64,000 nucleotides of DNA. Source: Paenibacillus massiliensis 2301065 = DSM 16942. GTDB taxonomy: Bacteria; Bacillota; Bacilli; Paenibacillales; Paenibacillaceae. Shown here one piece after another: positions 46,119 through 54,783 of the stretch (positions are counted from its first letter, which is position 1; the number at the start of each line of letters is the position of its first letter). The notes under the pieces were generated by a model that worked only from the letters and a program-made list of their open reading frames with translations, was not told where the DNA came from and did not search any database. Location: assembly GCF_000377505.1 (NCBI RefSeq), contig NZ_KB898189.1:124001-188000 (forward strand). Direction: 5' to 3'. Both the position numbers and the translations under genes were made by a program.

Positions 46119-47897
46119 TTACGCTTTATAGCCTCGACGTGTCGCCCACCGCTGAACCAGTAGCATGCATGCTCCGCCTACCGCAATCAGGGCTACGATG
46201 AGGCTGGACAATGCCGTCGAATACAGCGTATCTCCCGCCTGCTCGAAGCCGAAGACCGTAACGCCAATCGTCTGCGAGCCTGATGAATACAGCAGTGCCG
46301 ATACCGTCAGCTCGGTCAGTGCCGTCAGGAACACCAGCATCCCTCCAGTGAGAATGCCTGGTAGCAGTAGTGGTAGCAGGATAGCTGTCCATTTACGCCA
46401 TGCTCCCGCTCCCGAGATGCGGGCAGCCTCCTCCATAGACACATCCAACTGCATGAACGATGTAACTCCTGAACGGACCTGCAGGATCAGGAAGCGACAA
46501 ATATAAGCAATGAACAAGATGGTCATCGAGCCGTAAATACCGGGGTTCCAGTCAGGGATAGGCTCCATCCACACCAGAATCATGGACAGGGCAAACACGA
46601 TGCCCGGTAGCGTATAAGGAACAGCCATTGCCAGCTCGGCAGCCTTATTGAAGGCACTCGGTCTACGCACCCGCATATAAGCAAAGGCGCAACCGATCAC
46701 AAGACATACCACCATCGTCACGGCAGACAGCACAAGACTGTTCTGAATCGCCTGCCAGACCCGCTGATTCTCCAGTAAAATGTATCGATAATTATCCAGT
46801 GTGAAGTTCTCAGCGGTCAGCCCCAGACCGTAGGCTCTCTTCAGCGACATGGAGATCATCGACGATAGCGGCACTACAGTAATGAGTAACAGGAAGCCCC
46901 ACAGAATGAAGGATAATGGCTTGCTCATTCTCCCCAGCGTATAGCGTGGAGTCAGATCCGGCTGGATGGTGTCCGAGGCATGGCTCTTGCGCAATAGCAG
47001 CCATTGCAGCAGGCTTCCCAGCACCGCTGCCAGACCTAGCAGTACAGATAGCGAGGCTCCTCGCGCAAAGGCCGTCGGGCCAAAGCCAATAATCTCTTCA
47101 TAGATCAAGGTGCTCAGGACCGAAATATTGACCGGGCTCCCCAGAAAAGCGGGGATACCAAAATTGTCGAGTGAGGCCAGGAACACCAGCAGTCCACCTG
47201 CAGTCAAGCCAGGCAAGGCAAGTGGCAGAGTGATGCGGCGCAGCGTATTCAGTCTGGTCGCTCCTCCTGCTCTTGCCGCCCACTCCAGATCGCGCGGAAT
47301 CTTACGGAAGACGTCTACCGTAAACAAATACACCAAGGGGAAATGATGGATGCCCATCACAAAAATAATCCCCCCCATGCTATACATGCTCCACGGTGCA
47401 AGATCGGAATGAATCCCTTGTAGTAGCTTCGCCACCCAGCCTTGGGGCCCCATGAAGGAGGACCAGGACAGGGTCAATACATACGAAGGCAAAATAAAGC
47501 ACAGCAGGATTGCCATATGCAGCGGTCCCTTATGCGGAATATCCGTATAAGCCACGATCCATGCAAAGGCGGCTCCCAGCACCACGGATAATACCGTAGA
47601 GCCCAGCACGATTACAGCTGTATTGCGCATCGTCGTCCAGAATCGGTCCTGCTGTAACAGATTCATATAATGAGCAAGCGTCCAGCCCTGCTCTCCCTGA
47701 AAGCTCAGCAGAATCAGCTTCAAAATCGGGTACACGAACAAGATCAATACCGCGATGGCTCCCAGCAGCGTAAGTATTCGTTTGTTGCTAAATAACGCCA
47801 ATAGCACAGAAAAGGGCGTGCGCCCTTTTCTGGAGGTTGTCAGTGATCGCTCACCAGATTGTGTTCTATCCGTCCACACCGGCTCCATTTGCTCCAT
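46119..47897 (-). CDS. Fused two-domain ABC permease (FbpB/AfuB-like)
   Basis: A 592-residue permease with about twelve membrane segments arranged as two BPD_transp_1 halves. EAA-type loops are ARAGGATRLNTLRRITLPLALPG (first half) and EEAARISGAGAWRKWTAILLPLLLPG (second half). Such fused permeases serve ferric, 2-aminoethylphosphonate and hexose-phosphate importers. Its ATG follows the binding-protein stop within 2 bp. Confidence 0.9.
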   Translation of the reverse strand: MEQMEPVWTDRTQSGERSLTTSRKGRTPFSVLLALFSNKRILTLLGAIAVLILFVYPILKLILLSFQGEQGWTLAHYMNLLQQDRFWTTMRNTAVIVLGSTVLSVVLGAAFAWIVAYTDIPHKGPLHMAILLCFILPSYVLTLSWSSFMGPQGWVAKLLQGIHSDLAPWSMYSMGGIIFVMGIHHFPLVYLFTVDVFRKIPRDLEWAARAGGATRLNTLRRITLPLALPGLTAGGLLVFLASLDNFGIPAFLGSPVNISVLSTLIYEEIIGFGPTAFARGASLSVLLGLAAVLGSLLQWLLLRKSHASDTIQPDLTPRYTLGRMSKPLSFILWGFLLLITVVPLSSMISMSLKRAYGLGLTAENFTLDNYRYILLENQRVWQAIQNSLVLSAVTMVVCLVIGCAFAYMRVRRPSAFNKAAELAMAVPYTLPGIVFALSMILVWMEPIPDWNPGIYGSMTILFIAYICRFLILQVRSGVTSFMQLDVSMEEAARISGAGAWRKWTAILLPLLLPGILTGGMLVFLTALTELTVSALLYSSGSQTIGVTVFGFEQAGDTLYSTALSSLIVALIAVGGACMLLVQRWATRRGYKA

Positions 47898-47899
47898 GC

Positions 47900-48943
47900 T
47901 TACTCTCCAAATACCTTGATGAACTGCTGCTTGTCTGCCTCACGCTCATCAGTCAGCTGTACCAGATCAGCAGACAGCATCGTCATCTCTTCAATGCTTC
48001 TCAGCCCCTCTGGAGGTGCTACACCTTTGCGAATCGGAGCGTACCCAATCTCAGCAGACAGCTTCTGTCCTTCTTCAGACAATACGAAGTCTACAAATGC
48101 CTGAGCGGCAGGTACGTTCGCTGCATCCTTCATAATACCAATTGGCTCTGTAATCACTGGAACGCCTTCCTTAGGATAGGTCAGCTCTACAGGGGAACCC
48201 TTGGCCTTCTCACGGGCAACCATATAATCTACTACAAGTCCATAGGACTTCTCGCCACTGGCGACAGCCTTCATTACGGCCCCATTACCTTTAATAACGG
48301 ACATACCGTTATCCTTCAGCTGTTGCAGGTAGTCCCATCCGAAGCCATCAGTACGACTGAATACCCCGATGTTGTAAGCGGCAGCTCCCGAGTACAGCGG
48401 GCTTGGCATGATGCTGGCATCCTTGCTATCGGCAGCGACCAAAGCCTGCCACGAATCAGGTGCAGTCGTTACCTTCTGGGTGTTGGTCGCCAGTACAGTC
48501 GCCATGACCTTCGTTCCAGCATACATGCCATCCGGGTCTACCAGTGCTGCTGGAATCTCGCTCAGCTCAGGGGATTTATAAGACAACAACAGGTCATCCT
48601 TCTTGAGGCTCTCAAAAGTAACCGAATCCGCAAGCAGCAAGACGTCTGCCTGAATCTTGCCAGCTTGGCGCTCAGCCTGAAGCTTGGCCGTAACCTCCTC
48701 GGTTCCGGAACGGAAGATGTTCACTTTCACGTTAGGGTATTGTGCATTGAAGGCATCTGCCAGCTTGCCGGCATCCTCCTCAGGCTGAGAGGTGTAGAAT
48801 GACAGATTGCCAGAGATTTCGTTAGCAGCACCATTGCCGCTGTCACTTGGCTGGGAAGCGGTCGGTCCTTGAGAAGCACAGCCGCTAAAGATTAACATAC
48901 CTGCAAGCAGGGGAAGAATTGCTGTTTTTTTGAATGGAATCAC
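47900..48943 (-). CDS. FbpA/AfuA/PhnS-type solute-binding lipoprotein
   Basis: A 347-residue lipoprotein: signal ending LIFSGC with lipidated Cys22, Gly/Ser/Asn linker, then NLSFYTSQPEEDAGKLADAFNAQYPNVKVNIFRSGTEEVTAKLQAE, the typical start of the ferric/2-aminoethylphosphonate/sugar-phosphate binding cluster. I could not assign the paired Tyr ligands of classical FbpA, so iron is doubtful. It is the first gene of the operon, with inverted repeats in its upstream region. Confidence 0.85.
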   Translation of the reverse strand: MIPFKKTAILPLLAGMLIFSGCASQGPTASQPSDSGNGAANEISGNLSFYTSQPEEDAGKLADAFNAQYPNVKVNIFRSGTEEVTAKLQAERQAGKIQADVLLLADSVTFESLKKDDLLLSYKSPELSEIPAALVDPDGMYAGTKVMATVLATNTQKVTTAPDSWQALVAADSKDASIMPSPLYSGAAAYNIGVFSRTDGFGWDYLQQLKDNGMSVIKGNGAVMKAVASGEKSYGLVVDYMVAREKAKGSPVELTYPKEGVPVITEPIGIMKDAANVPAAQAFVDFVLSEEGQKLSAEIGYAPIRKGVAPPEGLRSIEEMTMLSADLVQLTDEREADKQQFIKVFGE

Positions 48944-48977
48944 GATTAATCTCTCCTTTGGTGTGTATAGCTTCTAC

Positions 48978-49127
48978 CTATATAGATTGAGCTGAACATG
49001 TTGAGAGTTCGGGTCCGTGCAACTGCGGTGAACATCTGGTCATCCGGTCGCTGTTATCTCCAGGGTTCTCCCATGTAAACGACGTTGCTCATACCCTTCC
49101 TCATTAATACAGGTTCAATCTATATAG
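48978..49127. promoter_or_regulatory. Pair of inverted 13-bp repeats upstream of the binding-protein gene
   Basis: CTATATAGATTGA (48978-48990) recurs as its exact reverse complement TCAATCTATATAG (49115-49127). Spacing suits a dimeric or looping regulator, possibly the SorC-type protein encoded at 51156. No gene lies in the gap 48944-49178. Confidence 0.5.
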
Positions 49128-49178
49128 CTGTCGTATAGTGGTGAATACATTGTATTAGTGAATAAAACGCTATCTCTC

Positions 49179-50066
49179 TCAGCTCTCTGAGGCAGCAGTT
49201 AACCCGGAGTGCAGCAGATAGCCATGAATGGCTTGTGCAACTCCGTCTTCACGGTTCGTCCCAGTAACGACTGCAGCTCGTTCCTTCACATGCAGCTCAG
49301 CATTCCCCATCGCGATGCCAAGTCCTGCCCATTGCAGCATGTCCAGATCATTGTCATAATCCCCGGCTGCAGCAACGAGCTCTCGCCTAATATCATGCTG
49401 AGCACACAATTTCTCCAGTGCCCCTCGCTTCGTGACTCCCGCGGCGTTGACATCAAAGCGCAGGGTTCCGGTTCGCGACAGCTCATAAGAGCCTTGACGC
49501 TCCAGCTCCTCATAGAGCTGTTCACGACTGGCATGATCCGGGCAGATAACTGCCGCCTTGTAGAGCACGGGTTGACGATTTTGCACGAACGAACGAAAAT
49601 CTCCGCCAACATCCTCTACCTGAATCAGCATCGTCTGATCACGGTAATTGGCTTCATTCAGCTCACGCTGGGGCCGAACGACCACATTATTCAACGGCCA
49701 GCGCCGATTCATATCATTTAATTCGCGAACATACAGCACATTGTAGCCATAGAAGTGCACATAAGCGCCAGCTTCCTCGATCCGCTCCAGTAAGGACAGC
49801 ACCTGCTCAGACAAGAGAGGTGTTCCCTCCAATAACTCCCCCGTTATGGCGTCCAGTGTTACTGCACCATTGAGAGCTACGAGCGGAAAGTTCATGCCTA
49901 CCTCTCTCGCATGCAGCCATACCGAGGCCGGGAAGCGCCCAGAGGCGATGGTGACGAGCACCTCCTCCTGCATGAGCCTACGTATGGCAGCCATTGTATG
50001 TGGTGTGATCATTTTGTCAGGATTCAGCAGTGTGCCGTCCATATCCAGTGCCAACAACTTGTACAT
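49179..50066 (-). CDS. Cof-type HAD-IIB phosphatase (second copy)
   Basis: A 295-residue phosphatase with YKLLALDMDGTLLNPD (motif I), ASGRFPASV (motif II) and AAGDYDNDLDMLQWAGLGIAMGNA (motifs III/IV). The Lys of motif III is in GVTKRGALEKL. It is a paralogue of the gene at 44102 and lies 21 bp after the beta-lactamase-fold hydrolase gene, probably in one operon. Cytoplasmic dephosphorylation of a small metabolite is expected. Confidence 0.9.
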   Translation of the reverse strand: MYKLLALDMDGTLLNPDKMITPHTMAAIRRLMQEEVLVTIASGRFPASVWLHAREVGMNFPLVALNGAVTLDAITGELLEGTPLLSEQVLSLLERIEEAGAYVHFYGYNVLYVRELNDMNRRWPLNNVVVRPQRELNEANYRDQTMLIQVEDVGGDFRSFVQNRQPVLYKAAVICPDHASREQLYEELERQGSYELSRTGTLRFDVNAAGVTKRGALEKLCAQHDIRRELVAAAGDYDNDLDMLQWAGLGIAMGNAELHVKERAAVVTGTNREDGVAQAIHGYLLHSGLTAASES

Positions 50067-50087
50067 CCTGTGTCTCCTTCCTCCTCG

Positions 50088-50822
50088 TTAGATCGTGTAC
50101 ATCCGCAGTGGCTCCGGGATATCAACAGGACCCTGGAATACCCGCCTTGCTTCCTGACGCATGAGCTCCAGGTTACCATCACTCGGCAGATGAACAAGCA
50201 CAAGCTGCTTGACGTTAGCCATACCTGCGATCGTGCCTGCCTGTAACGCATTCATGTGTCCTTGCCCCGAGGTATGTACACTCCCCTCACAGATTGTAGC
50301 CTCGCACAGGAAAATATCCGCGTCCCGCGCCAGCTCAATCAATGAATCACAGTACGAGGTATCGCCGGAATAGACCAGCACCTTGCCACCATAGGTAATG
50401 CGGATGGCGTAGCACATAATGGTGTGCTCCACCGGGACGAATTCAATCTCCGCGCCAGCCAGCCTGATCTTCACGAACGGATCAATGGTATGTACCTCCG
50501 TGTGCTCCCCATAGAGACTCTGGTGCATGCTTACAGGCTCACTCGGTGCAAAGAGCTTCAGTCGATGCTGCATCCGGGCATTGCGTATAGCGCCAGCCGC
50601 CGCATACTGCAGCACTCCGAGGTCTGCCATATGATCATGGTGGAGGTGCGATAAAATAACGCCAGATAAATCCTCTACCTTCACCTCGGCAGGAAGCTTG
50701 CTCATCACACCACTCCCGCAATCCAGCAGAATGTGCCCTTCATCCGTTGTAACCAAATATCCGGCAGTAGCTCCTCCAGCAGAGGGATATCCGCCCCAAT
50801 AGCCCAATATCTTCACCTTCAT
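50088..50822 (-). CDS. Metallo-beta-lactamase-fold hydrolase (YhfI-like)
   Basis: A 244-residue cytoplasmic hydrolase with the metal motif SHLHHDHMAD, a second-shell Asp in VYSGDTSYCDS and a late His in GQGHMNALQAG, typical of the RNase Z/PhnP-like group; it resembles Bacillus YhfI from memory. I set the ATG at 50822 because AGAGGTG lies 5 nt before it and MKVKILGYWGGYPS is the usual family start. Related enzymes include phosphodiesterases such as PhnP, which would fit a phosphonate or sugar-phosphate locus. The gene is divergent from the SorC regulator. Confidence 0.88.
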   Translation of the reverse strand: MKVKILGYWGGYPSAGGATAGYLVTTDEGHILLDCGSGVMSKLPAEVKVEDLSGVILSHLHHDHMADLGVLQYAAAGAIRNARMQHRLKLFAPSEPVSMHQSLYGEHTEVHTIDPFVKIRLAGAEIEFVPVEHTIMCYAIRITYGGKVLVYSGDTSYCDSLIELARDADIFLCEATICEGSVHTSGQGHMNALQAGTIAGMANVKQLVLVHLPSDGNLELMRQEARRVFQGPVDIPEPLRMYTI

Positions 50823-51155
50823 GTTGTCACCTCTTGCTTCTGCTCCCCTTACATGGCTCCTACTCCCAATAGAAGATATGTCGATCAACTACTATGGCGA
50901 AACTGAGAAGCCTGTGTGCTGATTGCATCTGTTATTTTGTTCGCGACATCTGTTCTCGTCCTTTACATTTGTTCCGAACGATTACAATTGTAATTACCCT
51001 CTGTTATTGTTGTGTCATGCGTTTGTCAATTTTACGTAAACGTCAGCTGGTAAATGGAGGGTAGCTTGACTCGCTGTCGACAGCCAATTTATAGTGGGGG
51101 TTGTACTTGAGAAATAAATCAGGAAGTTGAATAATTCTTAAAAGGCGGACTATAT

Positions 51156-52139
51156 GTGAATATAGAAGAACGCAAGAACATGGTGAAGGTATGCAAGCTC
51201 TACTATTACGAAGCATGGACGCAAGAGAAGATTGCTGCCCATCTGGGCGTATCCAGACCGGTCATCTCCAAAATGCTGCAGCGAGCGCGAGATGAGGGAA
51301 TTGTCGAGATCGTCATCCATGATGACGACCATGAGGTATCCAAGCTGGAAAAGGATATGGAGCAGCTCTTTGGTCTACAGCAAGTGCTGGTCGTACCGAC
51401 GAAGGACCTGAACAAAGAGCTGGTGTCCAGCGCAGTCGGCAAGGCCGCCGCCCAATTCGTGCTGAAGCTGATTCGCAACGGTGACCGGGTAGGCGTATCA
51501 TGGGGCAATACGCTTTACTATATGGTCAGAGAGTTCCCGCTGGAGAAGAAAGAGAACGTCAAATTCATTCCTCTGGTCGGCGGTACGGGTAGCGCACGCA
51601 ATGAGATGCATTCCAATCAGATCGCCTATGAGCTGTCCAAGAGACTCGGTGTTACTTGTGATACGCTTTATGCCCCTGCGGTAGTCGAGACGGAGCAATT
51701 GAAGGAGCAGATCGTTCAGCTGCCTAACATCGCATCGGTACTTCAAGAAGGAGAACATATCGATCTGGCCCTGGTCGGGATCGGCAATCCCTATTCCATG
51801 TCCACGATGGAGAGATCCGGCTATCTGAATGAGCAGGTGCTGATGGAGCTACAAGCGCTGGATGTCGTTGCCGACATTAACTCACGCTTCATCACCCGTA
51901 GTGGTGAGATTAGTGAGCATCCCATTAACGAAAAAGTCATCGGGCTTGGCCTGGAGCAACTGAAGCAGACGAAGACTGTCGTAGGCATGGCCTTCGGCCT
52001 GCACAAGATTGACTGCATCGTGGCAGCCCTGAAGGGGCGCTACATTAACATGTTGATTACCGATGAGGCCACTGCCGATCACATCGTCAAAGCCGAGCAG
52101 TATGTGGCTTCTCGCACAGCGAGCAATCGGCGAAAATAA
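51156..52139 (+). CDS. SorC/DeoR-superfamily transcriptional regulator
   Basis: A 327-residue regulator: N-terminal HTH (ACKLYYYEAWTQEKIAAHLGVSRPVISKML region) and a C-terminal sugar-phosphate-binding domain with VGVSWGNTLYYMV and FIPLVGGTGSAR. SorC-family proteins respond to phosphorylated sugars. The GTG at 51156 has AAGGCGG 7 nt upstream. Divergent placement from the hydrolase/HAD pair suggests it controls them and the importer at 44102-48943, again hinting at a phosphorylated substrate. Confidence 0.88.
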   Translation: MNIEERKNMVKVCKLYYYEAWTQEKIAAHLGVSRPVISKMLQRARDEGIVEIVIHDDDHEVSKLEKDMEQLFGLQQVLVVPTKDLNKELVSSAVGKAAAQFVLKLIRNGDRVGVSWGNTLYYMVREFPLEKKENVKFIPLVGGTGSARNEMHSNQIAYELSKRLGVTCDTLYAPAVVETEQLKEQIVQLPNIASVLQEGEHIDLALVGIGNPYSMSTMERSGYLNEQVLMELQALDVVADINSRFITRSGEISEHPINEKVIGLGLEQLKQTKTVVGMAFGLHKIDCIVAALKGRYINMLITDEATADHIVKAEQYVASRTASNRRK

Positions 52140-52382
52140 TATAATCATTGGGCTCACTCCCATGCGGAAGGCACATCTGAGCAAGCTAAGCAATGACTAT
52201 CATACAGACCTCCAAGCACTGGCTAGTCAGCGGAAAACCGGATCTAGGGTTTCACATCCCTTCCGACGCTGACGCCATTTATGAAAGCGCTACAACAAAT
52301 GTAATGAACTTCTTGCCAGCTTCATCCAAAATAACTGGGATATTACGACTAATTATATGAATATTAGAGGGGTGTATTACCG

Positions 52383-53168
52383 ATGTATCTACATCATCAG
52401 GAAGCCATTACAGTCATTACGAACAAGCTCAAGACACGAGAGGACGTGCTTGGAATCATTGTTGGGGGCTCGGTAGCCCATGGCTATGCCAAGGAGGACT
52501 CCGATATTGACCTGATGCTCGTCGTGTCGGACGAGGATTTCCGTGCTCGAATTGACAGTGGGGATGTCAGCTATTACGAGAAGGAAGCTACTCCTTATGA
52601 AGGGGGATATGTAGACGGTAAGTACACGTCCATCTCTTACATCCGCCAGGTCGCAGAATCCGGCAGTGAGCCCGCACGCTTCGCGTATCGTGACGCTATC
52701 GTGACCTATAGTGAGGTAGACGGATTGGCGGAGCTGGTCGCAGCAGCTTCCCAATACCCGAAGGCACGTAAGGAAGAGATGATCGAGAAATTCTATGCTC
52801 AATTCGAAGGCTGGAAGTGGCTGTATTATGAAGGGGCCAAGCGTAACGAGACCTACCTGATGGAATACGCGATCCCGCAGTTCGTGCTGTTCGCAGGAAG
52901 ACTGATATTGGCCCACAATGAAGTGGTATATCCTTATCATAAATGGTTCATGAGAGTGCTAGGCGAAGCAGCGGATAAGCCAGAAGGTCTACTTGAGCAA
53001 ATGGACACTGTCCTGAAGACCAAGTCCCCAGAGCATGTGGAGCAGCTATTTGAGAGTGTAAATCAATTCCGTACATGGCCCAAAAATGAGAAGGGCTGGC
53101 ACGTACGCTTCATGCTGGATAGCGAGCTGAACTGGCTAAGCGGGCATGTCCCGATCGCGGATGCATGA
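52383..53168 (+). CDS. Nucleotidyltransferase-domain protein
   Basis: A 261-residue protein with the polymerase-beta-type motif IIVGGSVAHGYAKEDSDIDLMLV: Gly-Ser at 29-30 and metal-binding Asp41 and Asp43. A helical C-terminal domain of the kind seen in aminoglycoside-adenylyltransferase relatives follows (KWLYYEGAKRNETYLMEYAIPQFVLFAGRLILA). AGAGGGG precedes the ATG by about 10 nt. It probably transfers a nucleotide to a small molecule or a protein; substrate unknown. It is a single gene after the SorC regulator. Confidence 0.8.
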   Translation: MYLHHQEAITVITNKLKTREDVLGIIVGGSVAHGYAKEDSDIDLMLVVSDEDFRARIDSGDVSYYEKEATPYEGGYVDGKYTSISYIRQVAESGSEPARFAYRDAIVTYSEVDGLAELVAAASQYPKARKEEMIEKFYAQFEGWKWLYYEGAKRNETYLMEYAIPQFVLFAGRLILAHNEVVYPYHKWFMRVLGEAADKPEGLLEQMDTVLKTKSPEHVEQLFESVNQFRTWPKNEKGWHVRFMLDSELNWLSGHVPIADA

Positions 53169-53317
53169 GCCATCCTAGTCCTTGACCAGATTAAATCCGG
53201 AGTGTAGAGCTGCTGGTGTGGATCTCTGTCAAGCATGGTTCAACTCGCTGTCTTGGGATTAAGCCTGAAAAGCTAATGAACAGCATGCTGATCCATCATG
53301 ATCTTCTAGAGAAAATA

Positions 53318-53354
53318 AGCCTATTCGAAATCCCTTTGAGGGATCGAATAGGCT
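53318..53354. terminator. Bidirectional terminator
   Basis: AGCCTATTCGA and TCGAATAGGCT with an inner ATCCC/GGGAT pair form a long stem between convergent genes at 53168 and 53430. Confidence 0.75.
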
Positions 53355-53429
53355 CCTTCTGATGCCGTTCAGATGCATAAAATAACAAATATAAAGGCTT
53401 GCAGGTAGCCGTTAGCCAGGGTACATAGA

Positions 53430-54572
53430 CTACAGCCCCAGCTTCTGCCCCTTCTCCAGTCGTCTAATCTGCTGCTCACCCGTGTCTGCCAGCTCGCGGA
53501 ACTGATCAATGGTCTGGCGCATGCGTGGCAGTGCTTCTTGCTTGTAGGCACTGATTGAATCCAGCGCATCAAGCACATCACTGAACGACTGCTTCATCGT
53601 ATCTACGGAAATACTGGTCTCCAGTGCCTGCTTCTGAATATCCGCCCCCTGATTCTTGAGCAGCCGTGAGGTGCCGGCAATCAGATCATTGGTCGTCTGG
53701 TTCAACAGCTCAATTTTCTTAAGCACAATCTTCTGATTGTAGAGAGCGCTTGCCACGGTGACAGCAATCTTCAAGGCGGATACGGTAACGTTCTTGGCAC
53801 GATCGACACCACGAATCAGCTCTTTATTATTGCGAATGACCACTTCAATAGCCATAATCCCCTGCTGGTTCACCACCAGCATCTGCTGCAGATCCATCAC
53901 GCGCTGCCGGAGAGGGAATAATACTTCCTCGGTGATGAAACGAATCTTCTCCGGGTCCTCATCACGCAGCTTAGCCGCCTCTACCTGCGTAGCAATGGAT
54001 TCATCCATCAGCATGCCTAGCTGTATTTCCTTGTGCAATTTCTTCGTCAGCTCACGCAGATTATGCTGCTCGATCTCCAGGGTCGTATTGTCATTTTTCA
54101 GTGTGGCTCGGCCCTTGTTCAGTGAGTTCACAATATCCCCGATCACCGAGTCGGCCCGTTCGAACTTCAGGAAATACGCCCGCAGCGGATTGAACAGCTT
54201 CCCGAGCAGCCCTTTTTTGGCAAAATCAACGATACTCGGGTCCAGATCCTTGAGCTGGATATGCAGCTCAGCCAAGTCCTTCGCCACCTGTCCTCCCTCG
54301 TCTCCCGTCTTGGAGAGATGACCGACAGAGACCTGAAGCAGTGCATTTTTCTCCGAGGAGGATCTCATGGTATTGAGACCAAAGCTGTCGATGGATTTCA
54401 TAATCTCCCGGCGCTTATCGAGCGAATCCATATCCAGTGTCATGATCATCTCTACATTGGAATTGGCTACGGCCTGGAGCTCGGCGACCTCAGCCGGGAC
54501 AGGCTTCGTCTCTTCTTCAATCACCGCTTGAATCTCTTGTTCACTTGGGATTTCCATAGAAAATGATGACAT
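53430..54572 (-). CDS. TelA/KlaA-family protein (toxic anion resistance)
   Basis: A 380-residue cytoplasmic helical protein with the TelA-family features: an N-terminal acidic segment, SIDSFGLNTMRSSSEKN, LDPS-VDFAKKGLLGKLFNPLRAYF and ITEEVLFPLRQRVMDLQQMLVVNQQGIMAIEVVIRNN. Relatives include Bacillus YceH and YaaN and plasmid KlaA, linked to tellurite and cell-envelope stress, with unknown biochemistry. A 211-bp gap of ATGATGAC-rich low-complexity DNA separates it from the VWA gene; the three genes to 57231 probably form one unit. Confidence 0.88.
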   Translation of the reverse strand: MSSFSMEIPSEQEIQAVIEEETKPVPAEVAELQAVANSNVEMIMTLDMDSLDKRREIMKSIDSFGLNTMRSSSEKNALLQVSVGHLSKTGDEGGQVAKDLAELHIQLKDLDPSIVDFAKKGLLGKLFNPLRAYFLKFERADSVIGDIVNSLNKGRATLKNDNTTLEIEQHNLRELTKKLHKEIQLGMLMDESIATQVEAAKLRDEDPEKIRFITEEVLFPLRQRVMDLQQMLVVNQQGIMAIEVVIRNNKELIRGVDRAKNVTVSALKIAVTVASALYNQKIVLKKIELLNQTTNDLIAGTSRLLKNQGADIQKQALETSISVDTMKQSFSDVLDALDSISAYKQEALPRMRQTIDQFRELADTGEQQIRRLEKGQKLGL

Positions 54573-54783
54573 ATTAATTCCCCCTTATCACGTATGAGCC
54601 CACTCCCGATCACAACCTCGTACGGTGCAGTCACAATGATGACTGTGTAGTGATGATAATAACTGTATAGTCACGATGCATAATGCATGATGACAATACA
54701 ACGATGATGAACAATGACAGTTCAGCCTCCAATTACAACCACAGAGTATGACACCGCCTGCTGGCACGAATGTAAGAGCTCAG

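Noticed and set aside
44890..48943. Naming the importer as a ferric iron (FbpABC) system
   Set aside because: The iron-ligand Tyr residues could not be confirmed and the linked HAD, hydrolase and SorC genes point elsewhere.
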